A DNA stretch of 64,000 nucleotides from Neoscytalidium dimidiatum (taxonomy: Eukaryota; Ascomycota; Dothideomycetes; Botryosphaeriales; Botryosphaeriaceae). The notes below the pieces were generated by a model. The model searched no databases. It had not been told where the DNA came from and saw nothing but the letters and a program-made list of their open reading frames with translations. Position numbers and translations under genes: made by a program. The stretch's first letter is position 1. Every line of letters begins with the position of its first letter. The stretch lies in NCBI GenBank assembly GCA_037367355.1, contig CM074704.1:434001-498000 (forward strand). The letters are read 5' to 3'. Shown piece by piece: positions 9,139-18,481 of the stretch.

Positions 9139-11358
9139 CTAAAGCAATCCCAGGCTGGGGACGGGCAACACAATACCAAGTGCTTGGACTGCAGAGACCC
9201 ACGCAAATGGATACGGGACTACCGTAGGTCCAACATGCAACCCGTCGCGTAACAATGCAACAACAGAGCCGCCCGGCAACAAGCCACGCAGAACACCGGC
9301 ACGCGGATCGAGTAATCGACCTTCGACGCTGACGACAGTAGTAGCGTAGAAGGCATACTGGAATGATTGCTGGTAGATAGTACCGGACGTAATTGGGTTT
9401 GAGAGATCCGCTGACGAAGTGGGTAGCGGTAGTGTTGGAAGAGGAAGTAGCTCGTTGTCAGCGCAGAGCGTGCATGGCCGGCCAGTGGTAGTGGTAGTGG
9501 GATAAGAGGACGACGGAAGCTTGTCGGTACAAGGAGTCGGAGGACCAGGGGTCTGCGTCGAGGAAGTGACCGTTGTTAGAGTGTAAGGTGGGGGGAACGT
9601 AGTGTATCCGCTGGACGACGAGGATATCGTGAAGGAAGTCCACGGGCTTGCTGAGCTACTGGAAGAAGAAATAACTGTAGGGATACTCCACGTCAGAGTG
9701 CTGGAAGAGGAGATTGTGGAGCCTGTGGACGACGAGGTAGTGATAGTGGGAGGCACCGGAGGATAGATTGACGTGGAGGAAGGAGGTACCGGAGGGTAGA
9801 TTGACGTGGAGGAAGGAGGCACCGGAGGGTAGATTGACGTAGAGGAAGGAGGTACCGGAGGGTAGATTGACGTGGAGGAAGGAGGTACCGGAGGGTAGAT
9901 TGACGTGGAGGAAGGAGGCACCGGAGGATAGATTGATGTAGATGAAGTCGGATACGTCGGTGATGGGGTGTCAGAGCACGGAGAATGATGGGACGAACGA
10001 CTGCTCGGTAGCGGAGGGAGCGATGTAGTACTGCCAGTAGAGGTGATAGGGGGATAAGGCGGAGGACCTCCACTGGAAGTCGTGGGCGGGAGCGGTGGCG
10101 GACTGCCGCTAGAAGTGGGAGGGAACGGTGGCGGACTACCGCTTGAACTTGTGGGTGGGAACGGTGGTATGCTACCGCTTGAACTCGTGGGTGGGAACGG
10201 CGGAGGACTACCGCTAGAAGTTGTGGGAGGGAACGGTGGCAGACTGCCGCTTGAGGTCGTAGGAGGATAGGGCGGAAGATTCCCACTGGAAGTTGTGGGA
10301 GGATAGGGCGGTGCAGTGCTGTCACTGGACCTCGTGGGTGGATAGGGTGGAGTAGCAGTGGTAACGCTAGAAGTCGAAGGAACCGATGTTGTGTCATCAT
10401 CGCAAGGAGCGGTAGATTGAGGCACCGGGTAAGGTGGATAGTAACCGTAGCTTGATCCCGGAGGAGCTAGCGATATCCCGATTGACGCGGAGAGTGATAA
10501 CAGACTCAGACTGGTGGGGATCTGCGGCAATCCTATAGATAAGGATGGTGCAGAGAGGTAATCGAATATTGTCGGAAAAGAGTCTGTGAAACTCTCCAAA
10601 TCTTGACTAATGTCAGGAATCTGATACGGAAGTGACAACTCCACTGATGCAGAGGGCAGAATGGAATCCAAAGATGGTAGAGAGTCGGGGAAGTATAGGC
10701 CGATGCTTGTCGGCTGTAGGATTGAGGAGTCCGACGGAAGAGAAAGGCTGCCCTGGATTCCTGGAAGGGAGATTGTAGCTGAACTCAAGTCGGAAAGGAG
10801 CGCGATGTTTGAAGGTGGAGCCAACGTTAGTGAAGGCAGAATACCAGAAACTCCAGAATGAGAGTTCAGGGATGGCTGTGGAAACGCAGTAGGTACTGAA
10901 ATAGACGGAAGAGCAAGTGATGCCGTGGATGAGATTGAGAGGACGACAGAGAGGGATGAAGCAGAAGCAAGAGCTTGTGAAGCTACAGCGGAAATGAGAG
11001 GATAAGTAGGAAGGCTCGGGATTCCAGAGGGACCACGCGGCGGCCTCGGTGTACGTCCGGATAGGTAAGTGCCCAATGGATTGCCGCAAGGGATCAACGA
11101 AGGTTCGGCGGCTACCGCAGTGTTAATGAGATCATCAAGCTGGCGCGCCAGATCTTGAACGTAATACGGGAGCTGCCCGAGAAAATCAGCAAGTGATGGA
11201 CAGGTTCCCTGCAATTCGTTAGTTGGAAGCTGTCGCGGGACAACCTGCGCGTCCAAATCGACAATAGCGGGCGTTGTTTCAGGACGCGTTGGTGCACCGA
11301 TCGCTTGTCGCGTCAGTGTCGCCAAGATGGCGAGAGCAGCCGTCTTCAGCGACGGCAT
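9139..11358 (-). CDS. Ser/Thr/Pro-rich secreted repeat protein (cell-wall or mucin-like)
   Basis: A single-exon frame encodes 739 residues from the ATG at 11358. This start is chosen because it opens a signal peptide (MPSLKTAALAILATLTRQAIGAP); the open frame further upstream lacks an ATG. After a short folded-looking segment with two cysteines (GTCPSLADFLGQLPYYVQDLARQLDDL… and SLIPCGNPLG), the protein is almost wholly Ser, Thr, Pro and Leu. The middle carries about eight units of a 12-residue motif (TTSSGSPPPFPP) and six units of an 11-residue motif (SSTSIYPPVPP). This pattern fits a heavily O-glycosylated wall or surface protein. I see no clear GPI signal, although the C-terminus is hydrophobic. 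No enzymatic domain is visible. Repeat number probably varies between strains. Confidence 0.8.
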   Translation of the reverse strand: MPSLKTAALAILATLTRQAIGAPTRPETTPAIVDLDAQVVPRQLPTNELQGTCPSLADFLGQLPYYVQDLARQLDDLINTAVAAEPSLIPCGNPLGTYLSGRTPRPPRGPSGIPSLPTYPLISAVASQALASASSLSVVLSISSTASLALPSISVPTAFPQPSLNSHSGVSGILPSLTLAPPSNIALLSDLSSATISLPGIQGSLSLPSDSSILQPTSIGLYFPDSLPSLDSILPSASVELSLPYQIPDISQDLESFTDSFPTIFDYLSAPSLSIGLPQIPTSLSLLSLSASIGISLAPPGSSYGYYPPYPVPQSTAPCDDDTTSVPSTSSVTTATPPYPPTRSSDSTAPPYPPTTSSGNLPPYPPTTSSGSLPPFPPTTSSGSPPPFPPTSSSGSIPPFPPTSSSGSPPPFPPTSSGSPPPLPPTTSSGGPPPYPPITSTGSTTSLPPLPSSRSSHHSPCSDTPSPTYPTSSTSIYPPVPPSSTSIYPPVPPSSTSIYPPVPPSSTSIYPPVPPSSTSIYPPVPPSSTSIYPPVPPTITTSSSTGSTISSSSTLTWSIPTVISSSSSSASPWTSFTISSSSSGYTTFPPPYTLTTVTSSTQTPGPPTPCTDKLPSSSYPTTTTTGRPCTLCADNELLPLPTLPLPTSSADLSNPITSGTIYQQSFQYAFYATTVVSVEGRLLDPRAGVLRGLLPGGSVVALLRDGLHVGPTVVPYPFAWVSAVQALGIVLPVPSLGLL
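9751..9948. repeat. 33-bp tandem repeat, six units, coding
   Basis: Six near-identical 33-bp units encode SSTSIYPPVPP on the minus strand inside the Ser/Pro-rich secreted protein. Differences between units are single bases, mostly silent, which suggests recent expansion or homogenisation. Confidence 0.9.
10040..10345. repeat. About 36-bp imperfect tandem repeat, coding
   Basis: About eight units of 33-36 bp encode variants of TTSSGSPPPFPP on the minus strand in the Ser/Pro-rich protein. They are more diverged than the neighbouring 33-bp array. The edges are approximate. Confidence 0.75.
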
Positions 11359-12120
11359 CTTGCTCTGAACGAGTGAATATCGGATAGGAAAAAGCAAAGT
11401 GACTGTGTTTCGGGGACTGATTTGGAAAGGAAAGGATGGCTTGAGGATGCCTGGTCTGGTTTGAGAGTCCGAAGGTGGCTCACGTCTTGCCTTTTATGAG
11501 CTCTGGTGGTTCTCTAGCAATTGGAAGCTATGGCAAGCGCCTCAGCTTTACCCAAGTAACCGATGCCCAATGCTCTGTTCCCATGGAGACTGACCTGAAG
11601 TCTGCAGACATTCACAGCGTCTCCATGGAGTCTTGGCTTTTGCATCATTCTGTTTAGTAGTTCCGGCAACGCAGTTGTCTGGACCCTTCTGTTTACATCA
11701 GTTGGTAGCTGCGGCAACGGCCAATTGGAAGTTTGAAGGTACCAGGCCATTGCGGGGAAATACGTAGAAAAAGTAGAGCGATTACCCTCAGCCGCAGTAA
11801 TCACATTGCCTTGGAGATGCATTCCTCCAAATTTGGGCGAGAAAGCGCCAGTCCTTGCTCTTTGCAGCGTCTTGCATCAGCCGGGCTACATGTAAATTAT
11901 TACTATGTACTATGCATAAAGTTACATTACCGCTCTTCACAAACGTTGCCGACGTCTCGGTGTATGATTGGGCCTGCATCTTATCGGCGGGTATCACTCG
12001 AGCGAAAATTATACGATGTGGAGTTCATCTCTCCGTTTTCAAGGATTGATCGAGAAGAGGCCATCGAACTGCATTTCTCTACTATTCTCCTTCGGGAGCA
12101 TATCTTAACCCCGAACGCCA
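11359..12120. other. Intergenic spacer
   Basis: This holds the promoter side of the Ser/Pro-rich gene and the 3' side of the small secreted protein gene. An inverted repeat, ccatggagac (11581-11590) and gtctccatgg (11619-11628), is present. The plus-strand frame 11733-12206 has no recognisable product and overlaps the neighbouring gene's 3' exon, so I do not call it. Confidence 0.4.
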
Positions 12121-12612
12121 TTAGTTCCCAGCACATTTGTAGCTCCGCGCCTTGCTCGACCAGCCCAAAGACCCCAAATCTCCATGACCAACAGCGTCAA
12201 TGTTGATATCGTCACCGGTGCATGTGTCCTCGCTTCGAGGGAGTCCGCTGGCGTCAGTATAGTTCACTCTTCGGCTTACTCGTGATAGGAGGACTCACGA
12301 GAACAAGGTGCAGGAATTGTCCTGACCGGCCACAGCGGATCCTACGCCATTCTTGGTCGCAGGAAACTTGTCCGCGATGATGTCTAGACACTTGAGATCA
12401 ATCCGTGCGCAGCGCTCGAGACGTTCTCTCTACTCACTGCACTCGCCAATGGACGCGGAGTAGTAAACGCAGGATCCTTCGAGCGCAGCTCCATCACAGA
12501 GATAGAGACTTGGCTCAGATGCCTTCCTCATGAGCGTGTTTGCGGCTGCACGTGCTTCGCCGGCTGAAAGCACGACAGAAACGAGAAAAGAGAGACGGAA
12601 CAGGGAGATCAT
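12121..12612 (-). CDS. Small secreted six-cysteine protein (effector-like), unknown function
   Basis: Three exons, 12438-12612, 12299-12383 and 12121-12247, joined by introns of 54 and 51 bp, encode 128 residues. The ATG at 12612 opens a signal peptide (MISLFRLSFLVSVVLSAGEARA). The mature part has six cysteines (in LYLC, GSC, GEC, NSC, DTC and YKC), which could form three disulfides. It is rich in Gly, Ala, Ser and Asp and ends in KCAGN. I recognise no enzyme or effector family. In plant-associated fungi this size, secretion signal and cysteine count are typical of candidate effectors or small surface proteins, but that is inference. The first intron is inferred because an in-frame TAG follows the first exon directly. 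The GTGAGT donor and CTAG acceptor restore the frame. Confidence 0.72.
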
Positions 12613-13945
12613 TGTGCAATGCAAAGAGCGTCGGGGTAGTTATGAAAGAGGGATGGGATGTTAACACGCCAAAAGACAGCAAGGGCTGGATGTAGCGCCT
12701 TTAATACGTTTTCTTCCGTCACACAAAATGGCATTTCGCTGCTTGTTTCCCATGCAACATTCGGTGAAAGGCCCAAGGCCGCCTGCCAACGGAACTCACA
12801 AGCTTTTACCAAGCTCCGGCAGAGGCATGCAGCATTCCTCATAAGGTTGCTCCCGTCCGGCTGATTGGCATGCAATTCACGTGGCCAACCATATACAGGT
12901 TCGTTCCACCAAGCAGGGGCCTTCGATATCGCGACTCCCATAGGGTTCTAGCCGTTCCCACAGCGTTCCACACCAATTATTGTTCGGAAAGAAATTTTTC
13001 AATGGCTCAGTTGGCAAGGAGACTCTGCTTTCCGAACAAGATGTTCTGCTAGCGCTTCTCCGGATGCGGTGCGTTGAATCATCGAAACGTTATCCCCCAC
13101 CGGTGCATTTTTCTCCCCCCTTGATAAACCCGTTCTCTCCGCTCTCCACGGTCGCCGCTGCAACAATCTGCACGGGAAGCCAGCCATATCTTACTCACAC
13201 CCCCGCATCAACGAGCGTATCGCGCATCTCGTCCAAACATTCTTCTGGACATGGACCGCCTGGCCAGCGACTCTTCGCGCGTGGCATTGTCGAAAAGCGA
13301 GGCAACCAGGAGAGCGAAGGCACGTCGCGAGGCAAGAGCTGAAACGAATCGCTGGCAAGAGGAATTGGCTATGATTTTAGCGCACCGCGTGTTAAGATTT
13401 GCATGGAATGAAGAGTCGCGCAGAAGGGCTGCGCAGGTGGCCCGAGATGCTCCGATAGTCAGGCGGGTTGGGTAAGTGTGGCACGACTGCGACGGATAGC
13501 GAAGACAGAGGCTCCTAGGGCGCAAGCAGGAGTCGGGCAGCGATATCGTCCTAAGGCTGTGGAGTCAGACAAGTCGAGATTGCAGAGAAAGCGTTTGGCA
13601 CACGAGGGTCTCGAGAAGAATTAAGAAGAACGGCGCTGGCACGTCACGGCAGCGTGTGATCGTCGGGTGATTCTCTGCTTGGGCCGGCCGACACCGGCGC
13701 ATCGGAAAAGACCGGGCAGGGCACACCGCGGACGCGAGACTGGCCGTCGTCACAATAAGCTCCACCAAGAGGCGCGGCAGTGGCGCCATGTTTTCTGGCC
13801 CAGCCCCCCTGCGTGGCGACCCGACGCTGCTGCTGCTTGGTCTTATTAATGCGCCGCACTCTCCTTATCGTCAGCCTCCTTCTCGCCCAGCCAATGCACT
13901 CCTCCTCGCAGCAGGATTGCGCAACACCGTGCCATCTCGGCCCCA
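12613..13945. other. Intergenic, no gene recognised
   Basis: This long GC-mixed spacer lies between two divergent genes: the small secreted protein (minus) and the TDT transporter (plus). Open frames such as 12980-13342 and 13251-13475 are Arg-rich and lack motifs. The sequence most likely contains both promoters. Confidence 0.45.
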
Positions 13946-15418
13946 ATGGCATCTCACGAACAAGCATACGACCACCCGCGCGCTTCAAACGATCTTTTCT
14001 ACAGCGCCCACAACAGTGGTCGCGGTGATCCCAACCTACCCGACATCAACCTGGAGTCCGGATACACGACCGATGTCGATGGCCGCGGCTACGCAAACAT
14101 AGCCAGCGGCGCCACCACCCCACGCTGGATATACTCACAGTGCCCCACCCCGCACCAGCCATTCACCTCACAGAACCCAAGCGTCGTCTCACTACCACAG
14201 CACAAGAAACCCGGCAGCGATGTCGAGGCCAACAAGGAGCAGCAGCCACAGCAGGACACAAGATCGCTCGGGAGCGGCAGGATCGGCATCAGGGATCGCA
14301 TTCAGCACCTGACGTGGGCATGGTTCACCACAACCATGAGCACCGGCGGCTTGGCGCTGGTGCTGGGGCAGACACCGCACCAATTCACTGGCCTTCGCAC
14401 AATTGGCAAGGTCGTTTTCATCTTCGACCTTGTGCTCTTCCTTAGCCTGCTATCTTCAATGGCCACGCGCTTCATCCTGTGCCCTCGCGCTCTGAAAGCA
14501 TCCCTGACGGATGCCACCGAGGCTTTCTTCTTCCCCGCCTTCTGGCTGAGCCTGTCAACCATCATCGGCAACAGCCAGGTCTACGGCGTGCCGGCGACGG
14601 GGCCCTGGCTTGTGACTGCACTTCGCGTCATCTTCTGGATGTACGCCGCCAGCACCCTGCTCGTCGCCGTTCTTCTCTACTTCGTCCTCATCACCACCCC
14701 CGCCGTCAACGCCGCATGCCACGCCGACGCTGTTGCACCCACCTGGGTCTTCCCCATCTTCCCTGTCATGCTGTGCGGCACCCTCTCCGCTCTGATCGCA
14801 CCCCACCAGCCGCCCAACCACGCACTTGCCATGATCGTCGCCGGCGTGTCGTTCCAGGGCCTCGGCTGGATCGTCTCGTGCGCCGTCATGACGCTATACC
14901 TCCTCCGCCTGTTCCACGCCGGCCTCATCCCCCGACACGTGCGCCCGGGCTCCTTCATGATGGTCGGCCCGCCCAGCTTCACGGCCCTCGCCCTGATCGG
15001 CAACGCCAACGCCCTCCCCCGGACGCACAGGTACTTCGCCCAGATGCATCCCGGCGCGCACGACGTGCTGGTCGTCCTCTCCACCTGGGCCGCCGTCTTC
15101 CTGTGGAGCCTGGCCTTCTGGTTCTTCTGCCTCGCCGTGCTGACCTGCCTGACCTCCGCCCCCCGCATGCGCTGGACCCCGACCTGGTGGAGCTACGTCT
15201 TCCCGAACGTCGGCTTCACCGTCGCGACCATCGATGTGGGCAGGGAGCTGGACAGCGATGCCGTGCTGTGGGTTGCCAGCGCCATGACCGTCTGCTTGGT
15301 AGGCATGTGGTTCTTCGTCGCCGCCGCACAGGTCAGGGCCATTGTTTTGAAAATGGTGTTATGGCCTGGGAAGGATGAGGATAAAAACGAGCCGCAAGTA
15401 AGAGAGATGCTAAAATAA
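13946..15418 (+). CDS. TDT-family C4-dicarboxylate / sulfite-type transporter (Mae1-like)
   Basis: An intronless frame of 490 residues. The first ~110 residues are hydrophilic and probably cytosolic. After LTWAWFTTTMSTGGLALVLGQ at about residue 118 come roughly ten membrane helices. The opening segment with W-F-T-T-T-M-STGG-L matches the start of the SLAC1/TehA/Mae1 domain (voltage-dependent anion channel superfamily, PF03595). Relatives in fungi move malate and other C4 dicarboxylates (Mae1) or sulfite (Ssu1) across the plasma membrane. The sequence alone does not decide the substrate. Length is slightly above Mae1 (about 438) because of the N-terminal extension. The ATG at 13946 is the first in frame. 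Confidence 0.85.
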   Translation: MASHEQAYDHPRASNDLFYSAHNSGRGDPNLPDINLESGYTTDVDGRGYANIASGATTPRWIYSQCPTPHQPFTSQNPSVVSLPQHKKPGSDVEANKEQQPQQDTRSLGSGRIGIRDRIQHLTWAWFTTTMSTGGLALVLGQTPHQFTGLRTIGKVVFIFDLVLFLSLLSSMATRFILCPRALKASLTDATEAFFFPAFWLSLSTIIGNSQVYGVPATGPWLVTALRVIFWMYAASTLLVAVLLYFVLITTPAVNAACHADAVAPTWVFPIFPVMLCGTLSALIAPHQPPNHALAMIVAGVSFQGLGWIVSCAVMTLYLLRLFHAGLIPRHVRPGSFMMVGPPSFTALALIGNANALPRTHRYFAQMHPGAHDVLVVLSTWAAVFLWSLAFWFFCLAVLTCLTSAPRMRWTPTWWSYVFPNVGFTVATIDVGRELDSDAVLWVASAMTVCLVGMWFFVAAAQVRAIVLKMVLWPGKDEDKNEPQVREMLK

Positions 15419-15777
15419 TGTGTCCAAAAGTTTTTGTTTTTGTATATAGATTGCTAAACAATATAGATTAGAGGTCTGCTCTGCTCCTAAAAACACAGCA
15501 GAGTCATACAAAGTTGTGTTACATAGAAAGAATGCATACGTGACTCATGCCATTTCAGAACTCGATGATCTCGTTGCGGCTAGTGCTTCTCTACATACCT
15601 TTATCAATTAGGAGTGTAGTAGGGATTCTGTCGTCCTTGTATTCACATTGTATACTTTTGACCCCGACGGTACGCCTGCATGATTCATTAGTCCATTTCC
15701 TCCTGGTTGTGCCATCCCACTCACTCCTACCATCTTCCTCTTCGCTACCGACGACTATCGATACAGATCAGATTCCG
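15419..15777. other. 3' flank, no gene
   Basis: This is the AT-rich 3' region of the TDT transporter gene, running into the 3' end of a minus-strand membrane-protein fragment. The two are convergent. Nothing else is recognisable. Confidence 0.5.
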
Positions 15778-16116
15778 CTACAACGTTTTATCCTTCTTCG
15801 GCGGATAGCTAAGCACGACTCCGAGATTGAACAACGAAACCGCTTCGAGTATGACCCCGGTGACATAGAAAGCCGGATTTGCAAAGAGCTCCGGCATGAC
15901 CAAGACGTACTGCCCAAATGGGGCGAAAGTGAACAGCGTTCCAACGACGGTGGCAATGGCGAAGACAGCGCTCAGACCTTCTCGAGAGCCGCGTCGTAGC
16001 CAAGGGGATGTGGGACCAAATGCCATGATGGTGTTGGTGATACTGAACCATTGCAGAACGCAGCCTTCGCCCATGAACGAAAACGTAGCGATGTCCAGTG
16101 AAAGCGGAACCACGGA
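15778..16116 (-). pseudogene. 3' part of an unidentified multi-pass membrane protein
   Basis: A minus-strand frame of about 112 codons contains at least three hydrophobic segments: ATFSFMGEGCVLQWFSITNT; GLSAVFAIATVVGTLFTFAPF; and YVTGVILEAVSLFNLGVVLSY. It ends in a lysine-rich tail (PPKKDKTL). No in-frame ATG begins it, so it must be the last exon of a spliced gene or a fragment. Upstream sequence (16117-16300) has coding-like pieces such as WNMIGHTSLQNPFRR, but I could not join them without stops. The WLRRGSREGLS motif between helices loosely recalls small integral-membrane terpene-cyclase-type proteins; this is a weak resemblance only. Whether it is an intact gene or a relic is undecided. 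Confidence 0.35.
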
Positions 16117-17518
16117 GCCTTCAGTAGCCGATCAGAGGGTTAGTTGCCGAAAAGATTGGAAAGGGTTCTCTACCGTCACCCTCCGAAAGGGATTTTGCAG
16201 CGAAGTGTGGCCAATCATATTCCAGGTGCTGCCAACATAAAGATTACATAAAGAGCCAAGCTTTAGGTTTTCTCCGCGAGCTTCCGCTGGCTTGTAGAAT
16301 CATTACATAGTGGATTAGGGAGGTAGCGATAGGAATATACACTACCTTCCTTTAATAATCCCGAGAGTGTTATGTACGGAAGCGCCTATGCACCCTGAAG
16401 GCGTATTGTGTTGGAAAGAATGCATCGAATGGCATGCGCCTGCTTAGTCAGATATTAGTCAGACTCTAACACAGCTCTTCTATCTACTAGAGCAAGAAAG
16501 TTCTTGGATATTTAACTAATAATCTAGCTCATTTACTACAGTCTTACAAGGCTCATCCTCCTGAAGTGGAAAAGAAATAAGGAATTAGAAGAAGTAAAGA
16601 AGTGTAGAAGCATGCGTGAGGATTTTTTGGTAGATAGTGAGTCGACAGAGGGACGAAAGGGCTCGGATTGGTAATTAGACGATTCGATAGAAAAGGAGGT
16701 CTCAGATAATCCTCGCCGGTCGGGGTATTACCATCAGACACAGCCCTCCGAGGTCACGCTGGGGGAACGCGGGTGGCCTTCTCAGTCCTACAGTCTGTGG
16801 TCTATCCATCTATCTATAGTCCAGTGTTTGACAGCACATAAAAAAAGGGGGGTGGGAAATGTTTAATAATCTGAAAAGGCGATGTTTAATGCCTTAATTA
16901 GATCTTATCCTTATTTATAAATTTTTGATATAAGTATTATCTTAAATGTTCTTTGTATTTTTATCTACTTAAATTACAACGCTGGGCAAGCAGCTGCAGA
17001 AACTCGTACCCTGGTCACAGACGTCCATGTTACCTACCTCAAATACGATATCGCTGACCTCACATTCGTTCAACCAGGTCTTCTCGTCTCGGAATTTTGA
17101 TCACCCTCGTAGCGGTACCCTCAAATCACCATTTAGCCACACACCCTGGAGCTGTACGCGCTGATCTTTTCCAATCTATTCCATAGGCTCAGACTCGGAG
17201 AAGAATGCTGGACTGCATCCGATGGTCTTGCGTTAAGGTACTTATGCTTAAATTTTGAGGTACAGTGCAAGAAGCTCCATCCCCAATAAAGGTTGACGTG
17301 GCAGATCGGCGTGCTATTATAAGCAAACTTTTGTTTTAGTGGTCAACGGAGCATTTGAAGAGGCATTCGACGAAATTTAGTGCTCCATTGCTCGACTCCT
17401 GGTTGACAAACTCAAACATATTGTTAACCGGCGCTATGAAATTCCTCACTCGGCCCTAAGATCTTCTGTCTCCCATCGTATTTCGTTGCCCCAAGCCACC
17501 CTTCAACACTAAGCACTT
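16117..17518. other. AT-rich intergenic stretch
   Basis: No gene is recognised. 16850-16990 is strikingly AT-rich (long runs of A and T with TTTATAAATTTT-like sequence), unlike the GC-rich coding parts of the window. It may be a mutated repeat or a spacer. The minus-strand frame 16553-16741 lacks recognisable features. Confidence 0.4.
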
Positions 17519-18481
17519 TCACAAATCAGGATGTGCCTGTAACCACTCTTTCAAACCAGTCTGTTTCACATTTGGAAAGCGGATACCGTCACTGGGTTCA
17601 AATTCCCAATCGCCGCGGGCAACATGGACAACGTAAGACAGGCCTATGTAGGTTTCGTGGTCAACAGGATCCGTCGTCGCCCTGGCCTTTGCGAGCATGC
17701 TTTCCGCATCCTCAATCGTGCCCATACACTTAGCCTGCGCCTTGCCGCCGTGCGCTTCTTGATATGCGACAACAATGTCTGCCGGCGACGCTGCAAAGCT
17801 CTGGACGCGAATGATACCGCCGTTCTCAGCCCCAGGAGCCTGAATAGCTTCAACAGTATAGGCGGCGAGGTCATCAGCGGTAGTGTATCGGATGGTCCGT
17901 CTCTCGTCGCCAAAGTAGTGGATTGTCTTTGTGTCGCGATCCCAGATCTTGTCACGTTCGCCGTAAAAGTAATACTCGGTAATGATTCCGGTGAACGTGT
18001 AGATGGGCTTGATCCTCGAGCTGATTTTGACGTGGGCAGCGAAAATGATAAAGGGGTCGTACGCCTCGTGTTGACCCAAGTAGCCACGGGTCCAGTCGTA
18101 GTTCCAAGACGCAGCGTGGAAGATCTGTGGCTGGCGTTAACATATTTCCCAGGTTCCAAATGCTTATATTGCACAGTCCCCACATACCTTGACACCAGCC
18201 CGCTCAGCGGCTCGAAGCAGAAGCAATTGCCCTTCGACCACGACTTCGGGTTTGTATGGGTATGCACAGATTATAGCATCGACACCAGAGACAGCCCGGT
18301 CCAGAGCTGCGAGATCGTAGATGCTGGTGCTCTTCTCAAAATGCTCAAGGCGCTGTAGCAAATCCTTCTCAAGCTTTTCGGGAGATCGTCCCAAGCCGCG
18401 CACAGAGTGACCGCGGGCGAGGGCCGCCTTTGCACAAGGCAGTCCGACCATGCCAGTGATCCCTGCGACTAGAATGAGCAT
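17519..18481 (-). CDS. NmrA-like / isoflavone-reductase-like NAD(P)-binding oxidoreductase
   Basis: Two exons, 18188-18481 and 17519-18124, with a 63-bp intron, encode 299 residues. The N-terminus MLILVAGITGMVGLPCAKAALARGHSVRGLGRS is a Rossmann dinucleotide-binding start with a GxxGxxG-type loop and an Arg that suits NADP(H). YDLAALDRAVSGVDAIICAYP and the later DDLAAYTVEAIQAPG pattern are typical of NmrA/PCBER-type atypical short-chain dehydrogenases. These proteins either reduce aromatic substrates or act as redox-sensing regulators. Many fungal copies sit in secondary-metabolite regions. The canonical SDR Tyr-x-x-x-Lys is not obvious, as expected for the atypical group. The ATG at 18481 is preferred because the frame further upstream has no ATG. 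Confidence 0.82.

Noticed and set aside
12980..13475. Arg-rich plus-strand frames between the secreted protein and the TDT transporter
   Set aside because: No motif, no signal peptide and no splice logic. They probably lie in promoter DNA.
14479..15378. 299-codon frame overlapping the TDT transporter
   Set aside because: It begins at GTG and is an Arg/Pro/His-rich shadow of the real frame in GC-rich DNA.
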